DNA of 64,000 nucleotides, taken from positions 1-64,000 of the forward strand of contig JAUQPR010000012.1 of assembly GCA_030550275.1 (NCBI GenBank). Direction: 5' to 3'. How positions within the stretch are numbered: position 1 is the first letter of the stretch; the number at the start of each line of letters is the position of its first letter. Below, piece after piece: positions 42,725 to 52,372 of this stretch. Both the position numbers and the translations under genes were made by a program. The DNA comes from Bacteroidota bacterium (GTDB lineage Bacteria; Bacteroidota; Ignavibacteria; Kapaibacteriales; HRBIN21). The notes under the pieces are model-generated. The model saw only the letters and a program-made list of their open reading frames with translations. It did not search any database and was not told the origin of the DNA.

Positions 42725-44488
42725 TCAGTAGGTGCGCTCGACGGGCTGGTAACGCGTAATCCGCACGGGCTTGTAGAAGATCTCCGGCTCGGCGCCCTCG
42801 CGCTTGCGGATGAGGGTGTGCTTGAGCCAGTTCTGGTCATCCCGCTTGGGGTAGTCCTCGCGCGCGTGCGCACCACGGCTCTCGCGGCGGTTGAGTGCGC
42901 TGTAGGTAATGGCTTCGGCGACATCGAGCAGATTCTCCAGCTCCAGCGCCTCCACCAATTCCGTGTTGAACTGACGTCCGGTATCCTGCAGACGCAGCCG
43001 CTGGTAGCGCTGGCGCAGGTCCTGCAGAATAGAGGTCATCTGCAGCAACTGCTGCTCGGTACGGAACACGCCAACGTATTCGCTCATCGAGCGCTGGAGC
43101 TCCTTGCGCAGCGGTGCCACACGTTCCTGCCCGCTGCCGCTGCGCAGCCGTTCGATTCGCTCGCGCGAGAACTCCAACACATCGGCGGGGAGCTCCTCCC
43201 AGTCGGCACCCGAGCGCAGGTACTCCATGATGGCTTTGCCGGCTCGGCGCCCGAAGACGATGAGGTCCAGCAGCGAGTTCGTCCCCAGTCGGTTTGCCCC
43301 ATGCACGGAAACACACGCCACCTCTCCGGCGGCGTACATGCCGCGAAGCACGGTGTTGTTGGCATCGAGCACAACGCGCCCGTCCACATCCGTTGGGATG
43401 CCGCCCATGGCGTAGTGCACGGTCGGTTGCACGGGGATCCACTCGCGCCTGGGGTCCACACCCAAGTACATCTGGGCAAAGCCGGTGATTTCGGGCAGCT
43501 TTTCGCGCAGCACTTGTTCGGGAAGGTGGGTCAGATCCAAACCAACGTAGAAGGTTCCGTCGCGGGCTTCGATGCCGCGCCCTTCGCGGATTTCTGTGAT
43601 GATGGCACGGCTGACCAGGTCGCGCGGCGCCAGGTCCTTGACCGTCGGCGCATAGCGCTCCATGAAGGGCTCGCCGTGCTTATTGCGCAGGATTCCGCCC
43701 TCTCCGCGAGCTGCTTCCGAGATGAGCACCCCTAAGCGCCACAGCCCCGTGGGATGGAACTGCACAAACTCCATGTCCTCCAGCGGAATTCCGCGCCGGT
43801 AGACCACCGCCATTCCATCGCCCGTGCCGGCGTGCGCGTTGGAGGTCACCTGGTAGACCCGCCCGTAGCCGCCGGTGGCAAACAGCACCGCCTTGGCGTG
43901 GAAGACATGCAGCTCCCCGCTGCGGATATCCAGGGCAACGACCCCGCGGCAGCTCCCGTTGTACACGATGACATCGGTGACAAAGAACTCCGAGAAGAAG
44001 CGCACGTTGTTCTTGAGCGCGTTCTCGTAGAGCGTGTGCAGCATGGCATGCCCCGTGCGGTCCGCCGAGTAGCAGGCTCGGCGCACAGGGATACGTCGGG
44101 AGTTGGGGTCTGCGGGGTTCTCCGGCTTCGTATGCCCGCCGAAGCGGCGCTGGGCAATCCTGCCATCGGGACGCCGCGAGAAGGGCATCCCCATGTGCTC
44201 CAGCTCGATGATTGCCCGAATAGCATCCTGGCACATCAGCTCGATGGCGTCCTGGTCGCCCAGGAAGTCCGAGCCCTTGATCGTATCGTAGGCGTGCCAC
44301 TCCCAGGAATCCTCCTCCTCGTTGCCCAAGGCGGCACAGACACCGCCCTGCGCCGCACCGGTGTGCGAGCGCAGCGGATGCACTTTGCTCAGCACCGCGC
44401 ACGTGTACGGAGGCGTAATCTCCACGGCTGCCCGAAGCCCCGCTCCACCGGAGCCGACGATGACCACATCCACACGGTGTTCCTGCAT
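42725..44488 (-). CDS. sdhA: succinate dehydrogenase/fumarate reductase flavoprotein subunit
   Basis: 587 aa. FAD site VVIVGSGGAGLRAAVE (8-23). The His that carries FAD covalently is His42 in RSHTGAAQGGVCAALGN. Substrate motifs: FVQFHPTGL, GEGGILRN, RDLVSRAI, and TVHYAMGGIPTDVDGRV. C-terminal domain ends VRITRYQPVERTY, with the conserved RESRGAHAREDYPKRDD. Located on the membrane with the two anchors encoded upstream. The usual sdhB gene does not follow: the next gene downstream is the convergent lgt. Confidence 0.96.
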   Translation of the reverse strand: MQEHRVDVVIVGSGGAGLRAAVEITPPYTCAVLSKVHPLRSHTGAAQGGVCAALGNEEEDSWEWHAYDTIKGSDFLGDQDAIELMCQDAIRAIIELEHMGMPFSRRPDGRIAQRRFGGHTKPENPADPNSRRIPVRRACYSADRTGHAMLHTLYENALKNNVRFFSEFFVTDVIVYNGSCRGVVALDIRSGELHVFHAKAVLFATGGYGRVYQVTSNAHAGTGDGMAVVYRRGIPLEDMEFVQFHPTGLWRLGVLISEAARGEGGILRNKHGEPFMERYAPTVKDLAPRDLVSRAIITEIREGRGIEARDGTFYVGLDLTHLPEQVLREKLPEITGFAQMYLGVDPRREWIPVQPTVHYAMGGIPTDVDGRVVLDANNTVLRGMYAAGEVACVSVHGANRLGTNSLLDLIVFGRRAGKAIMEYLRSGADWEELPADVLEFSRERIERLRSGSGQERVAPLRKELQRSMSEYVGVFRTEQQLLQMTSILQDLRQRYQRLRLQDTGRQFNTELVEALELENLLDVAEAITYSALNRRESRGAHAREDYPKRDDQNWLKHTLIRKREGAEPEIFYKPVRITRYQPVERTY

Positions 44489-44507
44489 TGCTCTCTGCGC
44501 CGCTGTT

Positions 44508-44861
44508 CTACGGATGATGCTTCCACTCGTGCACGGTCAGCACCGTATCGAAGCCCAGGTAGGCAAAGTAGAGCGCTGCACCAATCAGCACCACCATGGC
44601 GCCCAACAGCACAGCGCGTGGCAGTTTGAAGTCGCGCAAGATGTTGTACGCCCCCTGCACACCGTGCCACAGCCCCAGCACCACAAAGCCCAGGTACCAG
44701 AACTGCCACAACGGGTTGGAAAGGCGCGCAACCGAGGAACTGAACTCATGCCCTGCGGCTGCACTCCAGTGCACCGTAACGTAGTGCCCAATCGTAAAGA
44801 TGACCAGCAGCAGCCCCGAGATCCGCTGCCAGTACCACGCAAATGCCGACCAGCGCTTCAT
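44508..44861 (-). CDS. sdhD: succinate dehydrogenase membrane anchor (SdhD type)
   Basis: 117 aa, three predicted helices. Heme/quinone marks: WYWQRISGLLLVIFTIGHYV (R-x-SG and a His), then LGLWHGVQGAYNILRD with a second His. Short C-terminal tail. Located 19 nt before sdhA and 27 nt after sdhC. With SdhC it would form a two-subunit anchor with possible two b-type hemes. Confidence 0.85.
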   Translation of the reverse strand: MKRWSAFAWYWQRISGLLLVIFTIGHYVTVHWSAAAGHEFSSSVARLSNPLWQFWYLGFVVLGLWHGVQGAYNILRDFKLPRAVLLGAMVVLIGAALYFAYLGFDTVLTVHEWKHHP

Positions 44862-44888
44862 CGTACACCTCCGCGCTTATGCACGTGC

Positions 44889-45296
44889 TTATGCACCGAA
44901 GGGGTCCCAAAAGATGAGCACGCCCATGCCCAGCATCGCCAGCGCTCCCACAACGTAGACCAACCGCAGCAGCGCAATGTGCGCGCGCGAGCCGCGCTGT
45001 GTGAGGTCCAGCAGCGCAATCCGGACACCGTTGAGGGCATGGAACAGCACAAAGGCAAACAGCAGCCACTCGGCAAGCTTGAAGATCGGTGCCGTGAAGA
45101 GCTGCATCTTCTCGTTGAAGGACGCCTCCCCTTGCACCAATCCGCGCAGCGTTGAGATGTGCACGAAGAGGTAGCCCAATAGCGCAATCCCGCTGATGCG
45201 GTGCAGCACGTACGCCACAGCCCCGGGATGCCACCGGTAGTGCAGCAGCGTCTGCAGCCATGTCGTCAACGGTTTGCGTGCCTGTACGTACGCCAT
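44889..45296 (-). CDS. sdhC: succinate dehydrogenase cytochrome b anchor (SdhC type)
   Basis: 135 aa with three helices. YVLHRISGIALLGYLFVHIS carries the SdhC HRxSG heme signature, and FVLFHALNGVRIALLDL a second His and the typical HxxNG. Head of the sdhC-sdhD-sdhA operon, with a TATTTTCG near-box 35 nt upstream and divergent from the TonB receptor. Confidence 0.9.
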   Translation of the reverse strand: MAYVQARKPLTTWLQTLLHYRWHPGAVAYVLHRISGIALLGYLFVHISTLRGLVQGEASFNEKMQLFTAPIFKLAEWLLFAFVLFHALNGVRIALLDLTQRGSRAHIALLRLVYVVGALAMLGMGVLIFWDPFGA

Positions 45297-45330
45297 CGCT
45301 TCCTCCTTGCACAGCGATACCTTCCGCCGG

Positions 45331-45338
45331 CGAAAATA
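45331..45338 (-). promoter_or_regulatory. near-consensus -7 box (TATTTTCG) for sdhCDA
   Basis: Minus strand, one mismatch to TAnnTTTG, in the 149 nt divergent gap with the TonB-receptor gene. Confidence 0.4.
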
Positions 45339-45408
45339 GCACTCCGCCCAGAAACGCTCTCCGAAGCTCCCTCAGCTCTCCCGTAGGACTCCCCCGCACG
45401 CCGAGACG

Positions 45409-45416
45409 TATCTTTG
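45409..45416 (+). promoter_or_regulatory. TAnnTTTG -7 promoter box for the TonB-dependent receptor
   Basis: TATCTTTG on the plus strand, 30 nt before ATG 45446. Confidence 0.55.
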
Positions 45417-45445
45417 CATCCGTTGCACAGCCATTCCGCTGTCTG

Positions 45446-47539
45446 ATGCGCACGCGCGGGATGCTCTTCGTGCTGAGCTGCTGTGGGGGATTGGCACTCC
45501 ATGCGGATACGCTGCAGGTCTATCCCCTGCAGGAGGTCAGGGTCATCGCCAACCGGGTACCGACGGAGCTCGCGGCTCTGCCCTATGCCATCACGCTGCG
45601 TTCGGCACCGCAGTGGGCTACCCGACGGAGCTACAGCGTGGAGGAGCTGCTGCAGGGTATCCCCGGGGTCTTTGTGCAATCGCGTGGTGGGACAAGCGAC
45701 CTGCGCATCGTCATCCGTGGGTTCGGCGCGCGCGGGGCTGGAGACCGCTCCAATAACGGGACCACGCGGGGCGTGCGCATCCTGCTCGATGGGGTTCCGC
45801 TGACCGAACCCGATGGACGCACGGCGTTGGACCTTCTGGAGCCACTGGCTTTGCAGCAGGCGGAGATCGTCCGCTCCAACACCTCATTGCTCTGGGGCAA
45901 TGCCAGCGGCGGAGTTCTCTCCTTCCGCACCCTCCCGATGGAACTCCCAGATGCAGCCCCGATTCGGGCAACCCTTGCCGTTGGCAGCTTCGGCTACCGG
46001 CGCGGGGCATTGCAGGTGCTGCCAATCCCGACGCTTGCGCTGACGGCAACGTACGCCCGCTCGGATGGCTGGCGGCGCCACAGCGAAGGGGAACGGTTCT
46101 GGCTGGGAAGCTCCCTGCAGACAGCGCTTTCGCCCACTCTGCGCGCCGAACTTGCGCTCAGCGCCACACGAAACCGGTTCCTTATCCCAGGACCGCTGGA
46201 CTGGGAGACCTTCGAGCAGGATCCCACCGCTGCCAACGCCACCTACGCACAGCAGCGCGCCCGCCGCGAGAACACCCTTGCCAGCATCAGCCTCATGCTG
46301 CTGCATACCCCAGCGCCCACCACGCAGGTGAATGCCTCCGCGTTCGTTCAGCCGAAGTTCCTTGTGCGCTCCGAACGAGGCACCTACCGGGAGTTCTCCC
46401 GCGTGCAAACGGGCGCAAGCGTGGTTGCCTGGCACCGCGCAAGCTGGGGGCAGCTGCATCCCTCCCTTGCCGTCGGCGCGGACTACGTCGTGCAGGATGG
46501 ACCGGCTCTCTTCTACGGGCTTGCCCCCGACGGAGGGCGCGATAGCGTGCTGCGCGCAAACAAGCGTGAAGCGGCGTTCAACGGAGGAGCCTTCGTCCGC
46601 GCTGCTCTGGAGCTGGAGCAGCGGCTGTGGCTGTGGGCAGGGTTACGGGCAGAATGGTTGCGCTACCGCCTGATCGATGCGCTGGCTCCTTCACGTTCGG
46701 CGGTGAAGGATTTCCAGACCTGGCTTCCCGCCGTCGGTATCAACGTGCGCCTCTCCGATGCCCACAGCCTCTACGCCCACGCCAGCAGTGGATGGGAGGT
46801 CCCTGCCTACAATGAGGTTGACCCGCCTCCGACGAACGCCTCGGCGGGAATCAATCCCGACCTCCAGCCCATGTCCTCCTGGACCTGGGAGCTGGGCAGC
46901 CGCCACTTGCTCCGTGTTGCTCCTCTCCGCCTGGCAATGCAACTGGAGCTGGCTCTCTTCCACATCCTCGTGCGCAACGAGCTGGTCCCGTACGGTGGCG
47001 GGCGCTTCTACGTCAACGCTGCGCACAGTACCCGCAGTGGCACCGAAGCCGCGCTCACCGTATCTACCGATTGGGGCGCGGCGCTGCGCCTGGCGCTGAC
47101 CTACGGCAGGTACCGCTACGCGCACTACCGGATCGACTCCAGCTACTTTGGTCGTTCGGGAGTGGTGGACTACTCCGGTCATGCCATCGCTGGCGTCCCC
47201 GAACTGCTGGGGAGTGCTCAACTGTGGCTACCCCTCCCTGCAGGCTTGCCGCTGCGGTGGGAGGTAGAGCTGCAGCACACAAGCTCCTACTACGCCGATG
47301 ATGCCAACACAATCACCGTGCCAGCAGCTCTGCTGCTCTCCACGGCTGTGCGCGCAACCGAGGAGCTCCGCCTCGGGGACGTTGGGCTCCTGCCCTGGGT
47401 CGAGCTGCGCAACGTGCTCAATCGGCGCCACGTCGGCTCTGTCTACATCAACCCCGACCGCGACGCACGCGGACGCCCACTGTTTGCCGAACCCGGCATG
47501 CCACGTGCGCTCAACCTGGGGCTGCAACTGCGCTACTGA
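45446..47539 (+). CDS. TonB-dependent outer-membrane receptor (697 aa)
   Basis: Signal peptide MRTRGMLFVLSCCGGLALHAD. The plug domain begins LQEVRVIANRVPTELAALPY (TonB-box-like) and contains SVEELLQGIPGVFVQSRGG, LRIVIRGFGARGAGDRSNNG and VRILLDGVPLTEPDGRT. The barrel has many strands, with SLYAHASSGWEVPAYNEVDPP and the C-terminal VELRNVLNRRHVGSVYINPD and GLQLRY ending in aromatic residues. Cargo unknown; siderophore or metal complex is plausible. No carboxypeptidase-like domain or SusD partner. Stop overlaps der by 7 nt, convergent. Confidence 0.92.
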   Translation: MRTRGMLFVLSCCGGLALHADTLQVYPLQEVRVIANRVPTELAALPYAITLRSAPQWATRRSYSVEELLQGIPGVFVQSRGGTSDLRIVIRGFGARGAGDRSNNGTTRGVRILLDGVPLTEPDGRTALDLLEPLALQQAEIVRSNTSLLWGNASGGVLSFRTLPMELPDAAPIRATLAVGSFGYRRGALQVLPIPTLALTATYARSDGWRRHSEGERFWLGSSLQTALSPTLRAELALSATRNRFLIPGPLDWETFEQDPTAANATYAQQRARRENTLASISLMLLHTPAPTTQVNASAFVQPKFLVRSERGTYREFSRVQTGASVVAWHRASWGQLHPSLAVGADYVVQDGPALFYGLAPDGGRDSVLRANKREAAFNGGAFVRAALELEQRLWLWAGLRAEWLRYRLIDALAPSRSAVKDFQTWLPAVGINVRLSDAHSLYAHASSGWEVPAYNEVDPPPTNASAGINPDLQPMSSWTWELGSRHLLRVAPLRLAMQLELALFHILVRNELVPYGGGRFYVNAAHSTRSGTEAALTVSTDWGAALRLALTYGRYRYAHYRIDSSYFGRSGVVDYSGHAIAGVPELLGSAQLWLPLPAGLPLRWEVELQHTSSYYADDANTITVPAALLLSTAVRATEELRLGDVGLLPWVELRNVLNRRHVGSVYINPDRDARGRPLFAEPGMPRALNLGLQLRY

Positions 47540-48858
47540 CGCAGCTCGTAGGGGACGTTCTTGCGCCGGAAGAGGAAGGAGATGGGGACCCCTTCGAAAT
47601 CGAAATGCTGGCGCAGCACGTTCTCCAGGAAGCGCTTGTATGAGTCCGGCAGCAGCTCCGGGTGGTTGCAGAAGAAGACAAACACGGGCGGCTCGGCGCG
47701 CACCTGTGTGATGTAGTTGATGCGAATCTCCTTGCCCTGCACCGCCGGCGGTGGGGTACGCTCGATCTCGGGCAAGAGCGTCCGATTCAACTGCGCCGTG
47801 GGAATCCGCTGCTTACGCCGCTGGTGAATTTGGCGCGCAAGCTCCAGAATCTTCGTCACCCGCTGCCGTGTCTTCGCCGAGACGAACACCACCGGCACCC
47901 AGGAGAGCGTGGGCAGCTCCGCCCGTACCTGCTGCCGGTACCACTCGGCGGTCGTCTCGTCCTTTTCGACCAAATCCCACTTGTTGAAGACCAGCAGGAC
48001 CCCCTTGCGGGCATCCACGACCTCGCCGAGGATGCGCTTGTCCTGGTCGCGGAGCCCTTCGTACGCATCTACGACGACGGCGGCGACATCGCTGCGCTCG
48101 ATCGCGCGCAGGGTCCGCAGCACGCTGTAGAGCTCAATGTTCTCGCGGATGTGGCTGCGGCGCCGCAGCCCCGCTGTGTCGATGAGCAGGTACTCCTCAC
48201 CGTAGTAGCGCACAACCGTATCGACGGCGTCGCGGGTTGTCCCCGGGATCGGAGTCACAATCAGGCGCTCCTGCCCCAGCAAAGCATTGACGATGCTGGA
48301 TTTCCCCACGTTGGGGCGTCCGACGATGGCAAGCTTGAGGCGCGGGTCGGGCTGCTGTTCGGCGGCATCGGGCAGAACTGCCACGAGGGCATCCAGGAGA
48401 TCTCCCAGGTTGCGCCCGCTCTCGGCAGCGATCGGATAGGGTGTGCCCAAGCCCAGGGAGTAGAACTCCGCCGCTGCGCTATCCCATTGGGCAAGATCGC
48501 ACTTGTTCGCAACGAGCAGCACCGGCTTTTGCGTTGCCCGCAGGAGCGCTGCCAGCTCCTGGTCAACGGGGGTCGCCCCCTCGCGGGCATCCACCAGGAA
48601 GAGGATTGCATCGGCTTCCTCGATTGCCAGCGCGGTCTGCTCGCGGACGGCACGGGCGATGAGGTCATCCGATTCCGGCATCCAGCCGCCGGTGTCTATG
48701 ACGGTGAAGCGCTTGCCCGCCCATTCGGCATGCCCGTAGAGCCGGTCGCGCGTCACCCCTGGAGTTGCCTCCACGATTGCCCGGCGCTCGCGCACCAAGC
48801 GGTTGAAGAGCGTAGACTTCCCAACGTTGGGGCGCCCGACAATAGCAACGATGCTCAT
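47533..48858 (-). CDS. der: ribosome-assembly GTPase Der (EngA)
   Basis: Double GTPase for 50S maturation (441 aa). First G domain: IVAIVGRPNVGKSTLFNRLV, VIDTGGW, VANKCDL. Second: LAIVGRPNVGKSSIVNALLG, LLIDTAGLRRRSH, VLVFNKWDLVEKD. A KH-like C-terminal domain follows, with PVVFVSAKTRQRVTKIL and RINYITQVRAEPPVFVFFCNH. ATG overlaps the moxR stop as ATGA. Confidence 0.97.
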   Translation of the reverse strand: MSIVAIVGRPNVGKSTLFNRLVRERRAIVEATPGVTRDRLYGHAEWAGKRFTVIDTGGWMPESDDLIARAVREQTALAIEEADAILFLVDAREGATPVDQELAALLRATQKPVLLVANKCDLAQWDSAAAEFYSLGLGTPYPIAAESGRNLGDLLDALVAVLPDAAEQQPDPRLKLAIVGRPNVGKSSIVNALLGQERLIVTPIPGTTRDAVDTVVRYYGEEYLLIDTAGLRRRSHIRENIELYSVLRTLRAIERSDVAAVVVDAYEGLRDQDKRILGEVVDARKGVLLVFNKWDLVEKDETTAEWYRQQVRAELPTLSWVPVVFVSAKTRQRVTKILELARQIHQRRKQRIPTAQLNRTLLPEIERTPPPAVQGKEIRINYITQVRAEPPVFVFFCNHPELLPDSYKRFLENVLRQHFDFEGVPISFLFRRKNVPYELRQ

Positions 48859-49832
48859 CCGAGGGCATCGAGCAAGCGCTCAACCAACATCGCTGCCGAG
48901 ACGTTATCGGCTTCGGCTGCAAAATTGAGCACCATCCGGTGCCGCAGCACCGGGAGCGTGACCGCGCGCACATCCTCTACCGTCGGGGTGTAGCGCCCGT
49001 AGAGCGCCGCCCGCGCCTTTGCCCCCAGAATCAGGTACTGCGAAGCGCGCGGACCAGCCCCGTAGCGCAAATACTCGCGCACTATCGGTAGCGCTCCATT
49101 CTGCGGGCGCGTCGCCCGGACGAGCTGGACGGCGTACTCGATCACATGCTCGGAGACCGGAATGCGCCGCACCAAGCGCTGGTACTCCAGAATCTCCGGT
49201 GCCGTCAACACCGGCTCCACCTGCGGCTCCTCCTCCGTTGTGGTTGTGCGTACGATCTCGACCTCCTCCTCGAAGCTGGGGTAGTCCATCCAGAGGTTGA
49301 ACATGAAGCGGTCCAACTGCGCCTCGGGGAGCGGGTATGTGCCCTCTTGCTCGATTGGATTCTGCGTTGCCAGCACAAAGAAGGGCTCCTCCAATTGGTA
49401 AGTGACTCCAGCGACGGTGACGCTGTGCTCCTGCATCGCCTCCAGCAGCGCCGATTGGGTCTTCGGCGGTGTGCGGTTGATCTCGTCCGCAAGCACGATG
49501 TTGGCAAAGATGGGACCGCGCACGAAGCGGAAGTGCTTCTCGCCCGTTGTGAGGTTCTCCTCCAGCACCTCCGTTCCGGTGATGTCGCCCGGCATGAGAT
49601 CGGGCGTGAACTGGATGCGGCTGAACTTGAGCGCCATCGTCTGCGCCAGCGTGCGGATGAGCAGCGTCTTGGCAAGCCCAGGCACCCCAATGAGCAGGCA
49701 ATGCCCGCGGGCAAACAGCGCGATGAGCAACTGCTCAATGATGGCATGCTGCCCGACGATCACCTTGCCAATCTGCTGCCGCACCCGATCGATGACTTCG
49801 GCAAAGCGCTCGATTCGCTCCACATCGCTCAT
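48855..49832 (-). CDS. MoxR-family AAA+ ATPase
   Basis: AAA+ chaperone-like ATPase of 325 aa. Walker A LIGVPGLAKTLLIRTLA, the helix-2 insert, Walker B ANIVLADEINRTPPKTQSALL, FVLATQNPIEQEGTYPLPEAQ, and the sensor-2 YGAGPRASQYLILGAKARAAL. MoxR proteins often mature VWA-domain partners encoded alongside (Bat proteins). None follows here, where the next gene is der. The distant VWA protein at 17.7-22.3 kb is secreted and not an obvious partner. I chose ATG 49830-49832 (MSDVERIERF). Confidence 0.9.
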   Translation of the reverse strand: MSDVERIERFAEVIDRVRQQIGKVIVGQHAIIEQLLIALFARGHCLLIGVPGLAKTLLIRTLAQTMALKFSRIQFTPDLMPGDITGTEVLEENLTTGEKHFRFVRGPIFANIVLADEINRTPPKTQSALLEAMQEHSVTVAGVTYQLEEPFFVLATQNPIEQEGTYPLPEAQLDRFMFNLWMDYPSFEEEVEIVRTTTTEEEPQVEPVLTAPEILEYQRLVRRIPVSEHVIEYAVQLVRATRPQNGALPIVREYLRYGAGPRASQYLILGAKARAALYGRYTPTVEDVRAVTLPVLRHRMVLNFAAEADNVSAAMLVERLLDALG

Positions 49833-49923
49833 GGCTCTGCACCCAGGCACTGAGACGCCCACAAAGACGCCGATGCACAAGGGAAATTGGCTTGCCCCCA
49901 ACCGGTGCTGCCCCGTGCTTCCC

Positions 49924-49931
49924 TAATTTTG
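49924..49931 (+). promoter_or_regulatory. TAnnTTTG -7 promoter box for the lpd operon
   Basis: TAATTTTG, 36 nt before lpd ATG 49968. Confidence 0.6.
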
Positions 49932-49967
49932 CCGTGTGGCTGAGGGTACCACTCACCGTGCGTGCAG

Positions 49968-51368
49968 ATGAACCACCATCGGTGCGATATCGTTGTCATC
50001 GGTGCCGGTCCAGGCGGATACGTCGCAGCAATCCGCGCTGCCCAGTTGCGCCTCAAGACCATCTGCGTGGAGCGCGACCGGCTGGGCGGGATCTGCCTCA
50101 ACTGGGGATGCATCCCCACAAAGGCGCTGCTGCGGAGCGCCGAGCAGATGCACTTCCTCAAGCGCAGTGCTGAATTCGGCTTCGAAGTCGGCTCGCTCAC
50201 GGTCAACTTCCCCCGCATCATCGAGCGCAGCCGCCAGGTTGCCGAGCGCATGTCCAATGGGATCGCCTACCTGTTCCGCAAATACGGCGTGCAGCACCTG
50301 CAAGGAACCGCCACTATCGCCGATGTTGGCGTTGTCGAAGTGCGCGATGCCGAGGGCACAGTGACGGACCGCATCGAGTGCGCACACATCATCGTTGCCA
50401 CCGGCGCGCGCCCACGAACCATCCCCGGCATCGAGGTGGACCGCGAGCGCATCCTCACCAGCACCGAGGCGATGCTGTTGAAGGAGCCGCCGGAATCGCT
50501 CATCATCATCGGGGGTGGGGCAATCGGACTGGAGTTCGCCTACTTCTACAACGCCTTCGGCACTCAGGTGACCATCATCGAGATGATGCCTCGGCTTGCT
50601 CCCAACGAGGACGAGGAGATCTCCAAGGAGCTGGAGCGCCACTTCAAGCGCGATGGCATCCAGGTGATGACCTCCACGAAGGTGGTCTCGGCACGGCGCA
50701 AGGGTAAAGGCGTCAGCGTCACCGTCGAGCGCAACGGCAAACAGGAGACGCTCACCGCTGCAATGGCGCTCAATGCCATTGGAGTCCAGGCGAACGTGGA
50801 GGGCATCGGGCTGGAACAGCTGGGCGTGCAGTTGGAGCGCGGCTTCATCAAAGTGGACCAGTACCTGCGCACCAACGTCCCGGGCATCTACGCCATTGGG
50901 GACGTGGCGGGTCCGCCGTGGCTGGCGCATAAGGCTTCCGCCGAAGGTATCGTCTGCGTGGAAGCCATTGCTGGTCACCATCCGCAGCCGATCGACTACA
51001 GCAATATCCCTGCGTGCACGTATTGCCAGCCGCAGATTGCCAGCATTGGTCTGACCGAGCAGCAAGCCCGCCAGGCGGGCTACGAGCTCAAGATCGGCAA
51101 GTTCCCTTTCAGCGCCAGCGGCAAGGCATGGGGCATGGGCGAAGCCCGAGGCTTTGTCAAGCTCATCTTCGAGGCTCGCTACGGTGAGCTGCTGGGCGCC
51201 CACATGATTGGTCCAGAGGTCACCGAGCTCATTGCAGAGCTGGGGCTTGCCCGCTCATCGGAGGCGACCGCACGCACGATCTTCCGCACCATCCATGCGC
51301 ACCCGACATTGAGCGAAGCGGTCATGGAAGCCGCTGCTGCTGCGTACGAGGAAGCCGTCAACATCTGA
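49968..51368 (+). CDS. lpdA: dihydrolipoyl dehydrogenase
   Basis: E3 of 2-oxoacid dehydrogenase or glycine cleavage complexes (466 aa). FAD fold CDIVVIGAGPGGYVAAIRAA, redox disulfide Cys43 and Cys48 in GGICLNWGCIPTK, NAD fold SLIIIGGGAIGLEFAYFYNA, FAD contact YAIGDVAG, and catalytic His-Glu in IHAHPTLSEAVMEA. ATG 49968 chosen; a GTG 6 nt upstream is possible. E1 and E2 genes are not adjacent; the genes that follow (ATP-grasp, methyltransferase, glycosyltransferase) appear unrelated, so co-expression may be coincidental. Confidence 0.96.
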   Translation: MNHHRCDIVVIGAGPGGYVAAIRAAQLRLKTICVERDRLGGICLNWGCIPTKALLRSAEQMHFLKRSAEFGFEVGSLTVNFPRIIERSRQVAERMSNGIAYLFRKYGVQHLQGTATIADVGVVEVRDAEGTVTDRIECAHIIVATGARPRTIPGIEVDRERILTSTEAMLLKEPPESLIIIGGGAIGLEFAYFYNAFGTQVTIIEMMPRLAPNEDEEISKELERHFKRDGIQVMTSTKVVSARRKGKGVSVTVERNGKQETLTAAMALNAIGVQANVEGIGLEQLGVQLERGFIKVDQYLRTNVPGIYAIGDVAGPPWLAHKASAEGIVCVEAIAGHHPQPIDYSNIPACTYCQPQIASIGLTEQQARQAGYELKIGKFPFSASGKAWGMGEARGFVKLIFEARYGELLGAHMIGPEVTELIAELGLARSSEATARTIFRTIHAHPTLSEAVMEAAAAAYEEAVNI

Positions 51369-51391
51369 GGTCCCACAACCGGTGCCACCCA

Positions 51392-52372
51392 ATGCGCATC
51401 ATCGGCGTTCTCTTCGGCATGGAACAGAGCTTCCCTCCCGCGCTCGTCGAAGCCATCAACAGCATGAATCTGCCCGACGTGGCAGCCGAGTTTGTCAAAA
51501 TTGGCGGCGTGCGCATGGATGAGCTGCTGCGCTACGATGTCATCCTGGACCGGATTTCGCACGACATCCCCTTCTACCGCTCCGTGCTCAAGGTTGCCAC
51601 ACTCGGCGGCACGCGCGTGGTTAACAACCCCTTCTGGTGGAGTGCCGATGACAAGTTCTTCGGCTATGCGCTGGCAGCTCGCATAGGCATCCCCGTGCCG
51701 CGCACCGTCATCTTCCCCACCAAGCAGCACCCGCCGCGTACCACCTCCGAATCCATGCGCAACCTCATCTACCCGCTCAACTGGGAGGAGCTCTTCGCCT
51801 ACGTGGGCTTCCCGGCGTATCTTAAGCCGCACCTGGGTGGCGGCTGGCGCCAGGTCTACAAGGTACATGACCCGCACGAATTCTTCGCCGCCTACGACCA
51901 GACCGGCGACACCGTCATGGTGCTGCAGGAAGCCATCGAGTACGAGGAGTACTACCGCTGCTTCGTCATCGGGGAGCAGGTGCGCGTCATCCCCTATGAG
52001 CCGCGCAATCCGTACCATCTGCGCTACCTGACCGGTGTTGAGGTCCCGCCCGAGCGGGAGCGCCAATTGCGCCAGTTGGCGCTGCAATTGTGCACGGCGC
52101 TGGGCTACGAGATCAACACCGTGGAATTCGCCGTGCGCGACGGCACACCGTACGCCATCGATTTCCTCAACCCCGCTCCCGATGCCGAACGCTACTCCGT
52201 GCAGGAGGAGAACTTCCGCTGGATTGTGCAGACTACGGCGGAATACCTCGTCCAACTGGCGCTGCAGGGACGCCAGGTCCCGCAGCAGTACCACTGGTCA
52301 GCCTTCATCGGGAAAGCTGCACCGCAGCAGACGGCTCCCGCGGCATCCGCGCGCAGGCGCAAGCGTCCATGA
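51392..52372 (+). CDS. ATP-grasp (RimK-like) ligase-type protein (326 aa)
   Basis: An N-terminal pre-ATP-grasp part (VLFGMEQSFPPALVEAINSM, VILDRISHDIPFYRSVLKVA) is followed by an ATP-grasp fold: VGFPAYLKPHLGGGWRQVYKV (phosphate and base loop), VMVLQEAIEYEEYYRCFVIG and the metal-binding tail VEFAVRDGTPYAIDFLNPAPDAE. Such enzymes join a carboxylate to an amine or thiol. Partner substrate cannot be read. A basic tail ARRRKRP ends the protein. TGA overlaps the next ATG; 23 nt after lpd. Confidence 0.85.
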   Translation: MRIIGVLFGMEQSFPPALVEAINSMNLPDVAAEFVKIGGVRMDELLRYDVILDRISHDIPFYRSVLKVATLGGTRVVNNPFWWSADDKFFGYALAARIGIPVPRTVIFPTKQHPPRTTSESMRNLIYPLNWEELFAYVGFPAYLKPHLGGGWRQVYKVHDPHEFFAAYDQTGDTVMVLQEAIEYEEYYRCFVIGEQVRVIPYEPRNPYHLRYLTGVEVPPERERQLRQLALQLCTALGYEINTVEFAVRDGTPYAIDFLNPAPDAERYSVQEENFRWIVQTTAEYLVQLALQGRQVPQQYHWSAFIGKAAPQQTAPAASARRRKRP

